The notes beneath the pieces were generated by a model, which saw only the letters and a list, made by a program, of their open reading frames with translations, did not search any database and had not been told where the DNA came from. Shown piece by piece: positions 1 to 8,028 of a stretch of 64,000 nt of DNA. The position numbers were made by a program, and so were the translations under genes. The DNA comes from Mesorhizobium sp. B2-7-1 (GTDB lineage: Bacteria > Pseudomonadota > Alphaproteobacteria > Rhizobiales > Rhizobiaceae). The stretch covers positions 51,461 through 115,460 of the forward strand of contig NZ_VFUA01000008.1 in NCBI RefSeq assembly GCF_006440735.1. The letters are read 5' to 3'. Each line of letters opens with the position of its first letter. Within the stretch, counting starts at the first letter, position 1.

Positions 1-80
1 GATTGTTCCAATGGGACGAGGACGGCCGCGATTGGGACCTGCACTGGACGCGCCAGAAGAAGCGCGAAGAGCAGGAATAG
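1..80 (+). CDS. C-terminal tail of an unidentified protein (partial)
   Basis: An open frame enters from the left edge and ends at TAG (78-80). It encodes about 26 residues rich in W, D, R, K and E, ending in a charged KKREEQE tail. No stop occurs upstream within the window, so the gene begins outside. Its position just before a conjugation-type lytic transglycosylase suggests another gene of an integrative element. I do not recognise the family from so short a tail. Confidence 0.4.
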   Translation, partial: LFQWDEDGRDWDLHWTRQKKREEQE

Positions 81-92
81 CCATGCCCATTC

Positions 93-835
93 TTGCGTCG
101 ACCTTGTCTTTGGAGGTGCGGCGGGCGCCGCATCATCGTCCTCCTTCTTCTTTCCGGCCTAACTTGCGCGACGGGTGCAACGCTTCCGGGCGTTGCACAG
201 GTATCCGTCCCGGTGCGCACGACCTCTGCGCATCCAAACGCCGCGCATATTGCCGAAGCGTCACGCCGCTTCGGGATTCCAGCGACCTGGATCGTCGCCG
301 TGATGCGCGCCGAAAGCGCCGGCGATGTGCGCGCGGTCTCGTCGGCCGGTGCCATCGGATTGATGCAGGTGATGCCCGACACGTGGACCGAACTTCGGGC
401 TCGTTACAGCCTCGGCCGCGGTCCGTACGACCCGCATGACAACATCCTCGCCGGCACCGCCTACTTGCGCGAACTGTGGGGCCGCTACGGCAAGGTCGCC
501 GCAATGCTCGCAGCCTACAATGCCGGTCCGGCACGCTACGACGAACACCGCGCGACCGGCCGTCCGCTGCCGGCCGAGACGCGTAAGTACGTCGCTTCGC
601 TTGCGCTGGCGCTACGCGGCGAACGTCCGTCGAAGATCGCGTGGGGTGGCTTTCCAGCCGCTCGACTGGCACGAAGCAGCGGTCTTCGTCGTGCGCGCCG
701 GCCACACATCCAGCATCGACTCGCTGCCGCCAGGTAGGCTCCTGATCATCCGTCCCGGAGACGCCCCGAGCACGTCTTGCGCCTGCGTGGCAAGGGCTCT
801 TCATCGCACGCGACGACAAGGGAGCCGCCCCATGA
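93..835 (+). pseudogene. Lytic transglycosylase (SLT, conjugation type), broken by two frameshifts
   Basis: The first 190 or so residues, read from a TTG at 93, form a hydrophobic N-terminal segment followed by an SLT lytic transglycosylase domain. Visible motifs are the catalytic Glu in VAVMRAESAG, then AIGLMQVMPDTW and AAYNAGP. Such enzymes cut peptidoglycan in the periplasm to let a mating channel through. Near 630-650 the reading shifts to the next frame, where DWHEAAVFVV follows. Near 790 it shifts again into a frame that ends GLFIARDDKGAAP at TGA (833-835). The tail segments resemble the C-terminus I recall for rhizobial conjugation transglycosylases. An alternative ATG at 83 is out of frame with the domain. 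The catalytic domain is intact, so a truncated product could still be active, but the gene as a whole is decayed. Confidence 0.75.
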
Positions 836-1460
836 CCGGCTGCGCAGCAATTCGCGTTCCATCGGGCGCTGGCGTGGCATGGAGTACGCCGGTGGGGGGG
901 CGCGCGCCACGACCGGAGGATGGCAAGATAAAAGCCCGCACATTGCGCGTTCTGACGGTTGTTTGTTTTCAATAAGTTAGTCAGACATTTCACAATGTCC
1001 GAATATGTGCTGCACCTTGCGGCGATGTCGATTTCTTCGTGGTTACCGTGACTTAATGCAATGTGTGGTTCTCCGAGCCATGACCGTCAAGGTTCGAAGC
1101 CGGTAGGAGGGAGCGTCCGGAGGCTGCGATGCGTGGCTCGACAAGGCACTAAGCCCGGCAACAGCACGCCGCCCGCTGAAGTGGCCTTAGGGAGAAGGGC
1201 GCTAAAGTTGATGGGGCTGTGATGTCAGAGCCTCGCGGACTTAGCTCGCTGTGACTGCCGACGGGCGATCCATGTCGCCGACGCGGCTGCCTCGTCGTGC
1301 GATCGGATGAGGACCGACGTCGCCCGCGTCCAAGCTTCTATCGCGGCGCTTGTCGACGAGGGTTTCTGTTGGCTGTGCTTGGCACTTCACCGAAGTCGCA
1401 TAGCTGGCCCCATTGCACGCGCGGCGTCTATCCTGACAAGAATGCGCGTACCGACGTGCT
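836..1460. other. Gene-poor stretch after the transglycosylase
   Basis: No convincing coding region is seen in these 625 bases. Open frames here have biased, low-complexity translations and no family motif. The AT-richer part at about 925-1075 could be what remains of a relaxase-gene leader or transfer origin, since in rhizobial conjugative islands the relaxase gene tends to lie downstream of this transglycosylase. That is inference from gene order only. No relaxase coding sequence is found. Confidence 0.35.
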
Positions 1461-1910
1461 ATGGTGTCGGTGGTTTCTACGACACGTGATCTTGCCTGTC
1501 ATGAAGCGAAGAGGAGAGTTCACACGTCCAGGATCAATCGCCGCGTCTTGCTTTTCCACTCTGGCAGTGCCGTTGTCGCCTCGACGGTCGCGGCAACGGC
1601 TCTCGCTACGGAGCCACCGGGCCGAGAGCAAGAGTTGTCCACCGAACTGCGGGCACTGGTTGAGGCTCACAGCACAGCATATGCGGCGTTCGGCAAGTCC
1701 GTCCACGAAAGGGGCGGCGGCAGCCGCGGTCAGGACAGGGCGAGCCGAGAAGAGGAAAAGGCGCTGCTGGCAATCTGCGCGTATCCTGCGGCCGGAGAGA
1801 GCGATCGCTTGGCCAAGGCCCGATATCTTCTGGAGATCGAGGTGCGCGGCGAACTCGACTTGCCGGAGCAAATGCAGGCTCTTCTGCGCTCGACAATGTG
1901 GAAGGGATGA
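1461..1910 (+). CDS. Hypothetical exported protein, Mesorhizobium-type
   Basis: A 149-residue product. After about 25 variable residues there is an INRRVLLF motif and a hydrophobic Ala/Val/Thr-rich stretch ending in ATALA, resembling a twin-arginine-like export signal. A helical, charged region follows, with the segment RALVEAHSTAYAAFGKSVHE. This resembles a family of short Mesorhizobium hypothetical proteins with an N-terminal signal and a helical bundle. Function is unknown. The true start may lie closer to the twin-arginine region, because the first 25 residues look unlike a protein N-terminus. It sits alone between decayed genes, consistent with accessory DNA. Confidence 0.55.
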   Translation: MVSVVSTTRDLACHEAKRRVHTSRINRRVLLFHSGSAVVASTVAATALATEPPGREQELSTELRALVEAHSTAYAAFGKSVHERGGGSRGQDRASREEEKALLAICAYPAAGESDRLAKARYLLEIEVRGELDLPEQMQALLRSTMWKG

Positions 1911-1941
1911 GACCGACTGCGGTGTAGTCGGTCAGCCTCCA

Positions 1942-2151
1942 TCAGATCGTCCGTAGCTCGCCGGCTGACGTCTTTCCAGAACGTTTGTCCTGCACTAATT
2001 CGTAGCTGACCTTTTGACCATCATTGAGGCCCCGCAAGCCGGATCGCTCGACGGCCGAAATATGCACGAACACATCTGGGCCGCCATGGTCAGGCTGAAT
2101 GAACCCGAAACCCTTTTGCGAATTGAACTAGTTCACTGTCCCGGTAGCCAT
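1942..2151 (-). pseudogene. CspA-family cold-shock protein with premature amber codon
   Basis: Read on the minus strand from ATG at 2151, the sequence encodes a 69-codon cold-shock domain: MATGTVN, a TAG stop (2128-2130), then FNSQKGFGFIQPD with the RNP1 motif KGFGFI and the RNP2 motif VFVHIS, ending at TGA (1942-1944). Normal family members begin MATGTVKWFN, so the stop replaces the conserved Trp and the preceding Lys has become Asn. The rest of the frame is open, which implies recent inactivation or a suppressed amber. CspA proteins are single-domain nucleic-acid chaperones. There is no other gene nearby to form an operon. Confidence 0.85.
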
Positions 2152-2507
2152 CGAGAACCCTTTTTCTGACAGAATGACCGCGCTGACCGCTGGCCGTTTT
2201 CAGCGGCAAGACCGGCAGGCCAAGCATATCCATGACGGTCATCCATTGCCAACACGGAAAGCGCACCGGGCTTGGACTGAATGTCCGGAGTGCGCCTCGC
2301 TTCATTCGTTGCGCAGATCACGGCGAGAGATTTTCAAGCGGACTGCGTCAACACGCTAAAAATTTCTGCCGGTCCGGCAAAAATTGGTGACTTGCCAATC
2401 CGTTTCTGATCTCGTCTACGCAACAAATGAATCGGACGGCGGCACAATTTAGTTCAACGCTGCCGCACCAAGTAACAATCATCAAATGGGCTTAGCCAGA
2501 ATTGTTA
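2152..2507. other. Intergenic region between csp remnant and DUF262 pair
   Basis: These 356 bases hold the upstream (5' leader) side of the csp remnant on the minus strand and the promoter side of the DUF262 pair on the plus strand. The part after about 2340 is clearly AT-richer than the rest of the window. Short open frames are present but none looks like a protein. No repeat or terminator stands out. Confidence 0.4.
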
Positions 2508-4262
2508 ATGCTTGCACCAGACCAAATGCCTGACGACGAGGCGCCAATGACGACTGCCCTTTCGACCATGAAGGTCGGGGATATAGAGGGGCGCTTTCGA
2601 ATCTGCGCCTATCAGCGCGGATATCGCTGGGGCCGGCACGAAGTCCACCAGCTGCTCGATGACATTTGGGAAAGCAAAGGCTCACCGTATCGGCTGCAGC
2701 CGATCGTTGTTCGCGCCATCGCCCAGAATGAATGGGAGCTGATCGACGGGCAGCAACGCCTGACAACGCTGTATCTTATCTATCTTTTCATGCAGAGATC
2801 GGGCCTGAAGAAGTTCGGCCCTCGATATTCGATTGTCTACGACACGCGCGACAAGAGCGGTGAATTCCTAAATGCGCCCGACAGTGCGCGAGCCGCGGAC
2901 AATATCGATTTTCACTATCTCTACGCGGCCTATGCGGAAATCGAAGCCTGGTTCGGCCCGGACGGGCATAAGCAGCAGGAACGGGCCGATAAGCTGTTCA
3001 TCTGGTTCAAGGACGGGGTCGAGGTAATCTGGTATGAGACGGGTGCCGAAGAGGACCCGATCGCACTGTTTGCGCGGCTGAACATCGGGCGTATTCCGCT
3101 TACCGATGCTGAGCTGGTCAAGGCGCATTTGCTGACGCAGGTACAGGGGCCTCAACATCGTGCGGACCGCGCCTTTTCGGTAGCCGCGCAATGGGACGGC
3201 ATCGAGCGCGATCTGCGCCGCTCCGACATCTGGGCTTTCATCTCCAATCGGCAGGGCGACGATTACCCCACGCGGATCACCCTGTTGCTCGATACGCTCG
3301 CCGAGCGACAGCAATTACCGGATGCACAGCATGGCCAGCGCCAGACCTTCGAGAGGCTGAGGGATGCAATCACGCGCGATCCCATGGACTTCTGGAACGA
3401 GGTGGTGGAATTGCACGCCCGCGTGCTGGGCTGGTTCGAGGATCATCACCTCTATCACCGGATCGGCTTCCTGATCGCCAGCGGAGACAACTTTGCGGAG
3501 ATACTTGCCTTGGCGCGAGGCAAGCTGGTCAGCGAATTCACCCAAGCGCTGGTCAGACGAATTGTCGAAAAGCTCGACCTCAGCCGCAAAGCGCTTTCCG
3601 CGATCAGTTACGAGAGCGGGGCCAGTCGGAAGAAAGCCCAACAGGCGTTGTTGTTGATGAATGTCGAGACCACCCGCCGCCGCGACACGTCGGGCGAGCG
3701 CTTTCCCTTTGCGGCGCATCACGGCGAAAGCTGGTCGCTGGAGAATATCCACGCCCAGAACTCAGACGTGCTGCGGAACGAGGAGGAGTGGCACAGTTGG
3801 CTCGCGCTTCATTACAAGGTACTGGCCGACCTGCCGATTAGCGACGAGCTGCTGAACCAGCGTGACAACCTGCTCGCTGAATTGGACGCTGTGTCCCGGC
3901 CGGTCACCAACTTGGTGTTCCAGCGGCTTTCGGTCGCTGTAATCGACCTGCTCACCGCCACGGATCAGGCTGTGGGCGCTGCCAACATGGCAAATGACAT
4001 GCACGGCATCGCCAATTTAGCCTTGCTGCAGAGCGGCAAGAACAGCGTGCTGAGCAATTCAGCCTTTGAGGCTAAGCGGCAGGACCTGCTCGCGATGGAC
4101 AAGGAAGGCGCCTATATCCCCGTCTGCACGCGGCAGGTATTCCTTAAATATTTCGGCGATCACGGGGCCCGCAAACCCTACTTCTGGAGCCTGCCGGATC
4201 GCGAGGCTTACTTCGCGGCGCTCGTAGATCTCCTCGGTCCCTATCTCAAGGAGACAGTCTGA
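2508..4262 (+). CDS. DUF262/DUF1524 protein, GmrSD-type putative modification-dependent nuclease
   Basis: A 584-residue protein. The N-terminal DUF262 (ParB/GmrS-like) domain shows ICAYQRGYRW (about residues 32-41) and IDGQQRLTTL (about 79-88), the NTP-binding and hydrolysis signature of the family. Near residue 415 the motif LENIHAQN, and near 500-525 a stretch with NSVLSN and AFEAKR, match the HNH-type DUF1524 (GmrD) nuclease half. Related proteins (GmrSD, BrxU, SspE) restrict modified phage DNA. The start is uncertain: a TTG at 2502 and ATGs at 2508, 2526 and 2547 are in frame, and the last has a GAGG sequence upstream. Its stop overlaps the next start (TGATG), so the two genes are coupled. 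The gene appears intact while its partner is not. Confidence 0.8.
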   Translation: MLAPDQMPDDEAPMTTALSTMKVGDIEGRFRICAYQRGYRWGRHEVHQLLDDIWESKGSPYRLQPIVVRAIAQNEWELIDGQQRLTTLYLIYLFMQRSGLKKFGPRYSIVYDTRDKSGEFLNAPDSARAADNIDFHYLYAAYAEIEAWFGPDGHKQQERADKLFIWFKDGVEVIWYETGAEEDPIALFARLNIGRIPLTDAELVKAHLLTQVQGPQHRADRAFSVAAQWDGIERDLRRSDIWAFISNRQGDDYPTRITLLLDTLAERQQLPDAQHGQRQTFERLRDAITRDPMDFWNEVVELHARVLGWFEDHHLYHRIGFLIASGDNFAEILALARGKLVSEFTQALVRRIVEKLDLSRKALSAISYESGASRKKAQQALLLMNVETTRRRDTSGERFPFAAHHGESWSLENIHAQNSDVLRNEEEWHSWLALHYKVLADLPISDELLNQRDNLLAELDAVSRPVTNLVFQRLSVAVIDLLTATDQAVGAANMANDMHGIANLALLQSGKNSVLSNSAFEAKRQDLLAMDKEGAYIPVCTRQVFLKYFGDHGARKPYFWSLPDREAYFAALVDLLGPYLKETV

Positions 4263-6706
4263 TGCGCGAAAGCTTCATCACCTCCTATGCGCACCTGTTC
4301 GAGACGCGGGAGGGCGGAACTCAGATCGATCAGGTCGAGGTGCCCCTCATCCAGCGCGACTATGCACAGGGGCGTAGCGACAGCACGGCGGTTCAAATCC
4401 GAGGTTCCTTCGTCGAGGCCCTCCATAAGGCAATCATCGAGGACCATCCCATTAGTCTCGATTTCGTTTATGGCGACCTTGGCAATGGCACGCTGAAGCC
4501 GCTTGACGGTCAGCAGAGGCTGACTACGCTGTTTCTGCTGCATTGGTATCTCGCGTCTCGCACCGGGCGGCTATCGCCGGATGACAGCTGGACGCGCTTC
4601 CGCTATTCCACCCGTCCGACGGCGGAACTGTTCTGCGAGTTGCTGGGCCGACATGCCTTTGCCGGGCCATATACCGTGTCGGAATGGCTGACCGACCAAG
4701 CTTGGTATCTGCATACTTGGAACCATGATCCGACCGTGCAATCCATGCTCCGGATGCTTGACACGATCCATGCGCACTTCGCCGGCGCAGATTTCGAACA
4801 GGCATGGGCGCGCTTGACCGACAAGGCACGGCCTGCGGTATCGTTTCACGTCTTGCCGCTTGAGGGCGCCGTCGAGAGCAATGCGCTCTACATCAAGATG
4901 AATTCACGAGGAAAGCCGCTAACGCCATTCGAAAACTTCAAGGCGCGGCTTGAGCAAATCACGACTAGCCTACCGAGGGCGGGTGAATTCGCCCGAAAAA
5001 TGGACACGACCTGGTCGGATTTGTTCTGAGTCTACCGCGGCAGAGACAATCTCATCGACGAGGAGATGCTGCGTTACCTCGAATTCGTTATGGAGATCGC
5101 GTTGTGGCGCCAGGGACAATTTGCCTTGGAAGACACATTCAAGCTGGCCGAGCAATTGTTCGGGCCTGCCAACAATCCGGCGGCTGCGGACAATCTGGAC
5201 TGGCTCGCCCAGTCCATCGACATCTGGAGCGATATCGATATTGCCGCCTATTTCAGGTCGCATATGCGCGGCAATACGGCGGACCCGACCGGGGGCCTGC
5301 CGATGTTCCGCGATGAGGTGGACTTGTTCAAGCAGTGTTGCGACAGCTATGCGCGACGCGTGGGCAGTCGGCCCTTCGGCTGGCCTGAAACCCTGCTGTT
5401 GCATGCCTTTGTCACCCATCGTAGTGAGGAAACGGCCGACTTCCCGCGGCGGCTGCGCATGCTGCGCAATCTGATTGAGGCCTCGCCCAACGAACTGCGC
5501 CTCGAAAATATGCCCGGCTTGATCAAGGACGTGGAGACTCTTGTCCGCGAGCCTGACGTTAGGAATGCCTTGCGGCTGACGACGTTCAATTCCGGGCAGG
5601 TCGGGGACGAGAATGACAAGGTCGCCGCCATCGAGCGGGAACCGGCCATCGAGGCCGCCCTTCGGCGCCTCGAGGATCATGCCCTGTTGCGCGGCTGTTT
5701 GATCGCCTTTGACCTCGATGTCGATGCGGCGACCTTCAACACTCGCGCCGCACAATTCGAGAGCTGCTTCTCGGACAAAGCCCTGTGGCCCACTCTGACG
5801 GCGGCCCTCCTGGCGGTGGGGAACTACAGCCGACTGAAGGGAGCGCGGTTTTATTTCGGCAGCGCCAAGGACAACGCGACGTCCTGGCGTGAAGTATTGA
5901 CGCGCGGCAATCGCGAGGACGCCAAACAGACGCGCTATATCCTCGCGATCCTGCTCGACTGCCTGTCTCAGTCAACAAACGAGCCAAAGACCGTGCTGGA
6001 CGGTGTGGTCGCCAATTACTTGGCAAACGCTCCAACCTCGAGTGGCTATGACTGGCGTTGGTATCTGGTCAAATATTCCATCATGCGCGACGGCAATTCG
6101 GGGATCTACGTCGGCAACGACCGTGAATTGGGCTATGGCCTCTGCATGCTGGATAAAACGCAGCTTAACAGCAATTACCGCGACCCGTTTCTTTCGGCGA
6201 TCATCAAGCAGGCTGCAGCGTCCGACGATTTCGTACGTGACCGGTTCAACGGTTACGCGCACATGCCGCGGTTGATGGTGCTGACCAGGAGCGGAACGAA
6301 GATCCAGTGTGTTCCCGACGGTTACCGAGTGATTCCGCCAGAGGATGTGGCGCAGAATAGCACTTACCTCGCCATAGCCGGACAATACGGAATTACCAAT
6401 GACCTGCTGTCGATCGCGAAAGTTTCGGCCGATAGCCCATCGATGCTGCGGACCGGATCGCTATTGGTGGTAAGTTCCTGGGCGAACTCATCGCTGCCGG
6501 ACTTTAGTTCGATCGCGTATCTCGCAACTTTCAGCTCCACAGCCTCGAGACGCTCTCGATCAATAGTCGGTGACGATAGCAGCAATCCGACTCGCTATGG
6601 GCAAATGCTCTCTCGGTCAAAAGTAACTATTCGGCCGACAACAGTTTGTACCCAACGACTGATAGGCGAGATCGGCTTCGCCGGCCGCCAATTATCGAGA
6701 TGCTAG
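4262..6706 (+). pseudogene. Second DUF262 protein, partner of the upstream gene, with in-frame TGA
   Basis: The ATG overlaps the stop of the upstream gene. The N-terminal part has the DUF262 signature LDGQQRLTTL (about residues 81-90) and the segment IKMNSRGKPLTPFENFKARL. A TGA at 5027-5029 (codon 256) interrupts the frame inside TWSDLF-stop-VYRGRDNLIDEEM, then the same frame stays open for another 559 codons. I recall homologues with Trp at this place, so TGG to TGA is the simplest reading. No HNH motif is visible, so this partner probably lacks the nuclease half. After about base 6465 the translation turns into Ser/Thr/Arg-rich text unlike the rest, so the true C-terminus may also be lost. 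The mutation should abolish the full-length protein, and the pair is probably inactive as a system. Confidence 0.75.
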
Positions 6707-6859
6707 ACCTGCCTCCACCAACCGGCGGAACGCTTCCGATCTAGTAGGAAGATCAGGCTGATTGCGACGCCACTCGTCAACCCGAACTAGCAAATCGCTG
6801 GAGAGTCGCAACTCAAAGCGCTCTGTTTTGGTGTCAGCAGGATCAGGCGTATTTGACAA
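6692..6859 (-). CDS. Small ribbon-helix-helix (CopG/Arc-like) DNA-binding protein
   Basis: A 55-residue product read from a TTG at 6859 to TAA at 6692. It contains TERFELRLSSDLLVRVDEWR followed by LPTRSEAFRRLVEAGL. This is the beta strand plus two-helix pattern of ribbon-helix-helix repressors (arginine- and leucine-rich strand, RSEAFRRLV second helix). Such proteins usually act as dimers on short direct repeats and often serve as antitoxins or autoregulators. No ATG is available in frame, and no clear ribosome site precedes the TTG, so the start is uncertain. A repeat typical of such operators lies 12 bases upstream (6871-6892). No toxin gene is seen next to it. Confidence 0.65.
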   Translation of the reverse strand: MSNTPDPADTKTERFELRLSSDLLVRVDEWRRNQPDLPTRSEAFRRLVEAGLASR

Positions 6860-6870
6860 TGTGGGTATCC

Positions 6871-6892
6871 GTAATGTACGGTATGTACGTAA
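6871..6892. promoter_or_regulatory. Direct-repeat operator candidate upstream of the RHH gene
   Basis: Two copies of ATGTACG (6874-6880 and 6883-6889), nine bases apart, lie between the RHH gene (minus) and the gene starting at 6979 (plus). The spacing and position fit autoregulation by a ribbon-helix-helix dimer and possibly control of the divergent gene. The repeat is seen directly; the binding is inference. Confidence 0.45.
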
Positions 6893-6978
6893 TTTGTGGT
6901 TTGCGATACTCAGCCGAACGACGTGCTACGACACGCCGTTCGGCCTAACCACATCCCAAGCTGTCTGGAGCTCGGATC

Positions 6979-7623
6979 ATGGCTGATTCCGACAATAGCA
7001 CGACTTTGCCTTTCGTCACGCGCAGGAGGACACTTCCCCGAGCAGCAACTGCAACGGTGGGGACGCAGCAGGAAGCGCTTGCCCACAGCGACTTAGAAAG
7101 AGACCAACCAGCCGATCCAGCGGTGGCGATGTGGCGTAAGTGGCAAGCTGCTTACGAGGAGACTGAACAACTGAGCCGCGAGCAGCAGCGTTTGGAGCGG
7201 AAGCTTGCTGAAACCGTTGGCTTTCCCAATATGATGATCCAGTTGACCGATGGTAAGACCGCTACGGTGCTTTCACTTGAGGCGCTTCGCGATGTGCTTC
7301 GCGCCGGTTCTGTTGACGTGGCGGTCGGTGCGAAGGCCGAAGCCGATTTCGCGGCGCATCAGGCGCGCTGGGATGCCTTCGACCAAGTGATTGGCTATTC
7401 CGCCACGTTGTGTGCTGAATGTGAGGCGGCCGATCGGGCGGACACGTTGCTTGAGTCATTGGCAGAAACGCCAGCTACCTCCCTTGCCGGCGTAGCAGCC
7501 AAGCTTGACGCCGTACTCAGGGAGGGGCAGCCGTCGAAAGACGATGCCGAGTTTCCTTGGCCGCAAATCCGCTCGGTCCTGGAGGACGTTGGTCGGATCG
7601 GTGGGCAGACAGAGCCGAACTGA
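6979..7623 (+). CDS. Hypothetical protein, Mesorhizobium accessory family
   Basis: A 214-residue, mostly helical, acidic protein. The core has MWRKWQAAYEETEQLSREQQ, a coiled-coil-like segment, then FPNMMIQLTDGK, KAEADFAAHQARWDAFD and SLAGVAAKLDAVLREG, with a C-terminal EFPWPQIRSVLEDVGRIG. I recall similar proteins, several copies per genome, on Mesorhizobium symbiosis islands and other accessory DNA, where their function is unknown. The ATG at 6979 has GGAG about 12 bases upstream. There are no membrane segments or catalytic motifs. The gene is intact, unlike several neighbours. Confidence 0.7.
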   Translation: MADSDNSTTLPFVTRRRTLPRAATATVGTQQEALAHSDLERDQPADPAVAMWRKWQAAYEETEQLSREQQRLERKLAETVGFPNMMIQLTDGKTATVLSLEALRDVLRAGSVDVAVGAKAEADFAAHQARWDAFDQVIGYSATLCAECEAADRADTLLESLAETPATSLAGVAAKLDAVLREGQPSKDDAEFPWPQIRSVLEDVGRIGGQTEPN

Positions 7624-7777
7624 CTGTGCAAGGCCGTTTCTCGCGGTTATCAACTCCCTTTCATTCGGAAGTTTGGCTAGTCTCGCGAGGGGGAACCTGC
7701 CGCGACCAACTTTTCCAAAGGAGTGATGCAATTGCGAAAGGCATTGGCGGAACCAACACGCCCCGCGTCTTCCAAGC

Positions 7778-7981
7778 ATGGCCAAAGCCCAGCAGTAGCG
7801 CATCGAATTTATCGCCAGCGCGGAAGGCCGGCGCCTCATTGAAGGGCTGATGCAGCTTCGTCCACGGGTGCGTGGCCGTGTGGCGTCCTTGATTTCCACC
7901 TTGGGGGAGGAATTGGCGTTACTTGATAAGAATACCGAGACGACCGACGAATCCGTCCCGGCTGACCGCAAGACCGGCTGA
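7778..7981 (+). pseudogene. Small hypothetical gene with amber codon at position 7
   Basis: From ATG at 7778 the frame reads MAKAQQ, TAG (7796-7798), then RIEFIASAEGRRLIEGL and MQLRPRVRGRVASLISTLGEEL, ending at TGA (7979-7981). The part after the stop is a clean amphipathic helical protein resembling small Mesorhizobium hypothetical proteins found next to the family encoded at 6979. CAG to TAG explains the interruption. A perfect AAGGAG precedes another ATG at 7726 in a different frame, so the original start may have been there with a frameshift. Function is unknown. Confidence 0.6.
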
Positions 7982-8028
7982 CAGATCGTTGCGACTGTCA
8001 GCAGCCTGCGACTATAGTCGGTAGGCAG

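Noticed and set aside
1064..1110. Sequence GGTTCGAAGCC resembling a tRNA T-arm
   Set aside because: No acceptor, D-arm or anticodon arm can be folded around it on either strand.
1297..1956. 219-codon open frame overlapping the exported hypothetical protein
   Set aside because: Its translation is Arg/Ser/Cys-rich without structure, while the frame starting at 1461 gives a signal-like segment and amphipathic helices.
5027..5029. TGA as a possible selenocysteine codon in the second DUF262 protein
   Set aside because: No selenocysteine is known in this family, no obvious bacterial SECIS hairpin follows, and Trp fits the position.
6364..6585. 73-codon minus-strand frame starting in the second DUF262 gene
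   Set aside because: Its first third looks protein-like, but it then runs antisense through the DUF262 coding region. It may be a fragment at a recombination joint, not a gene.
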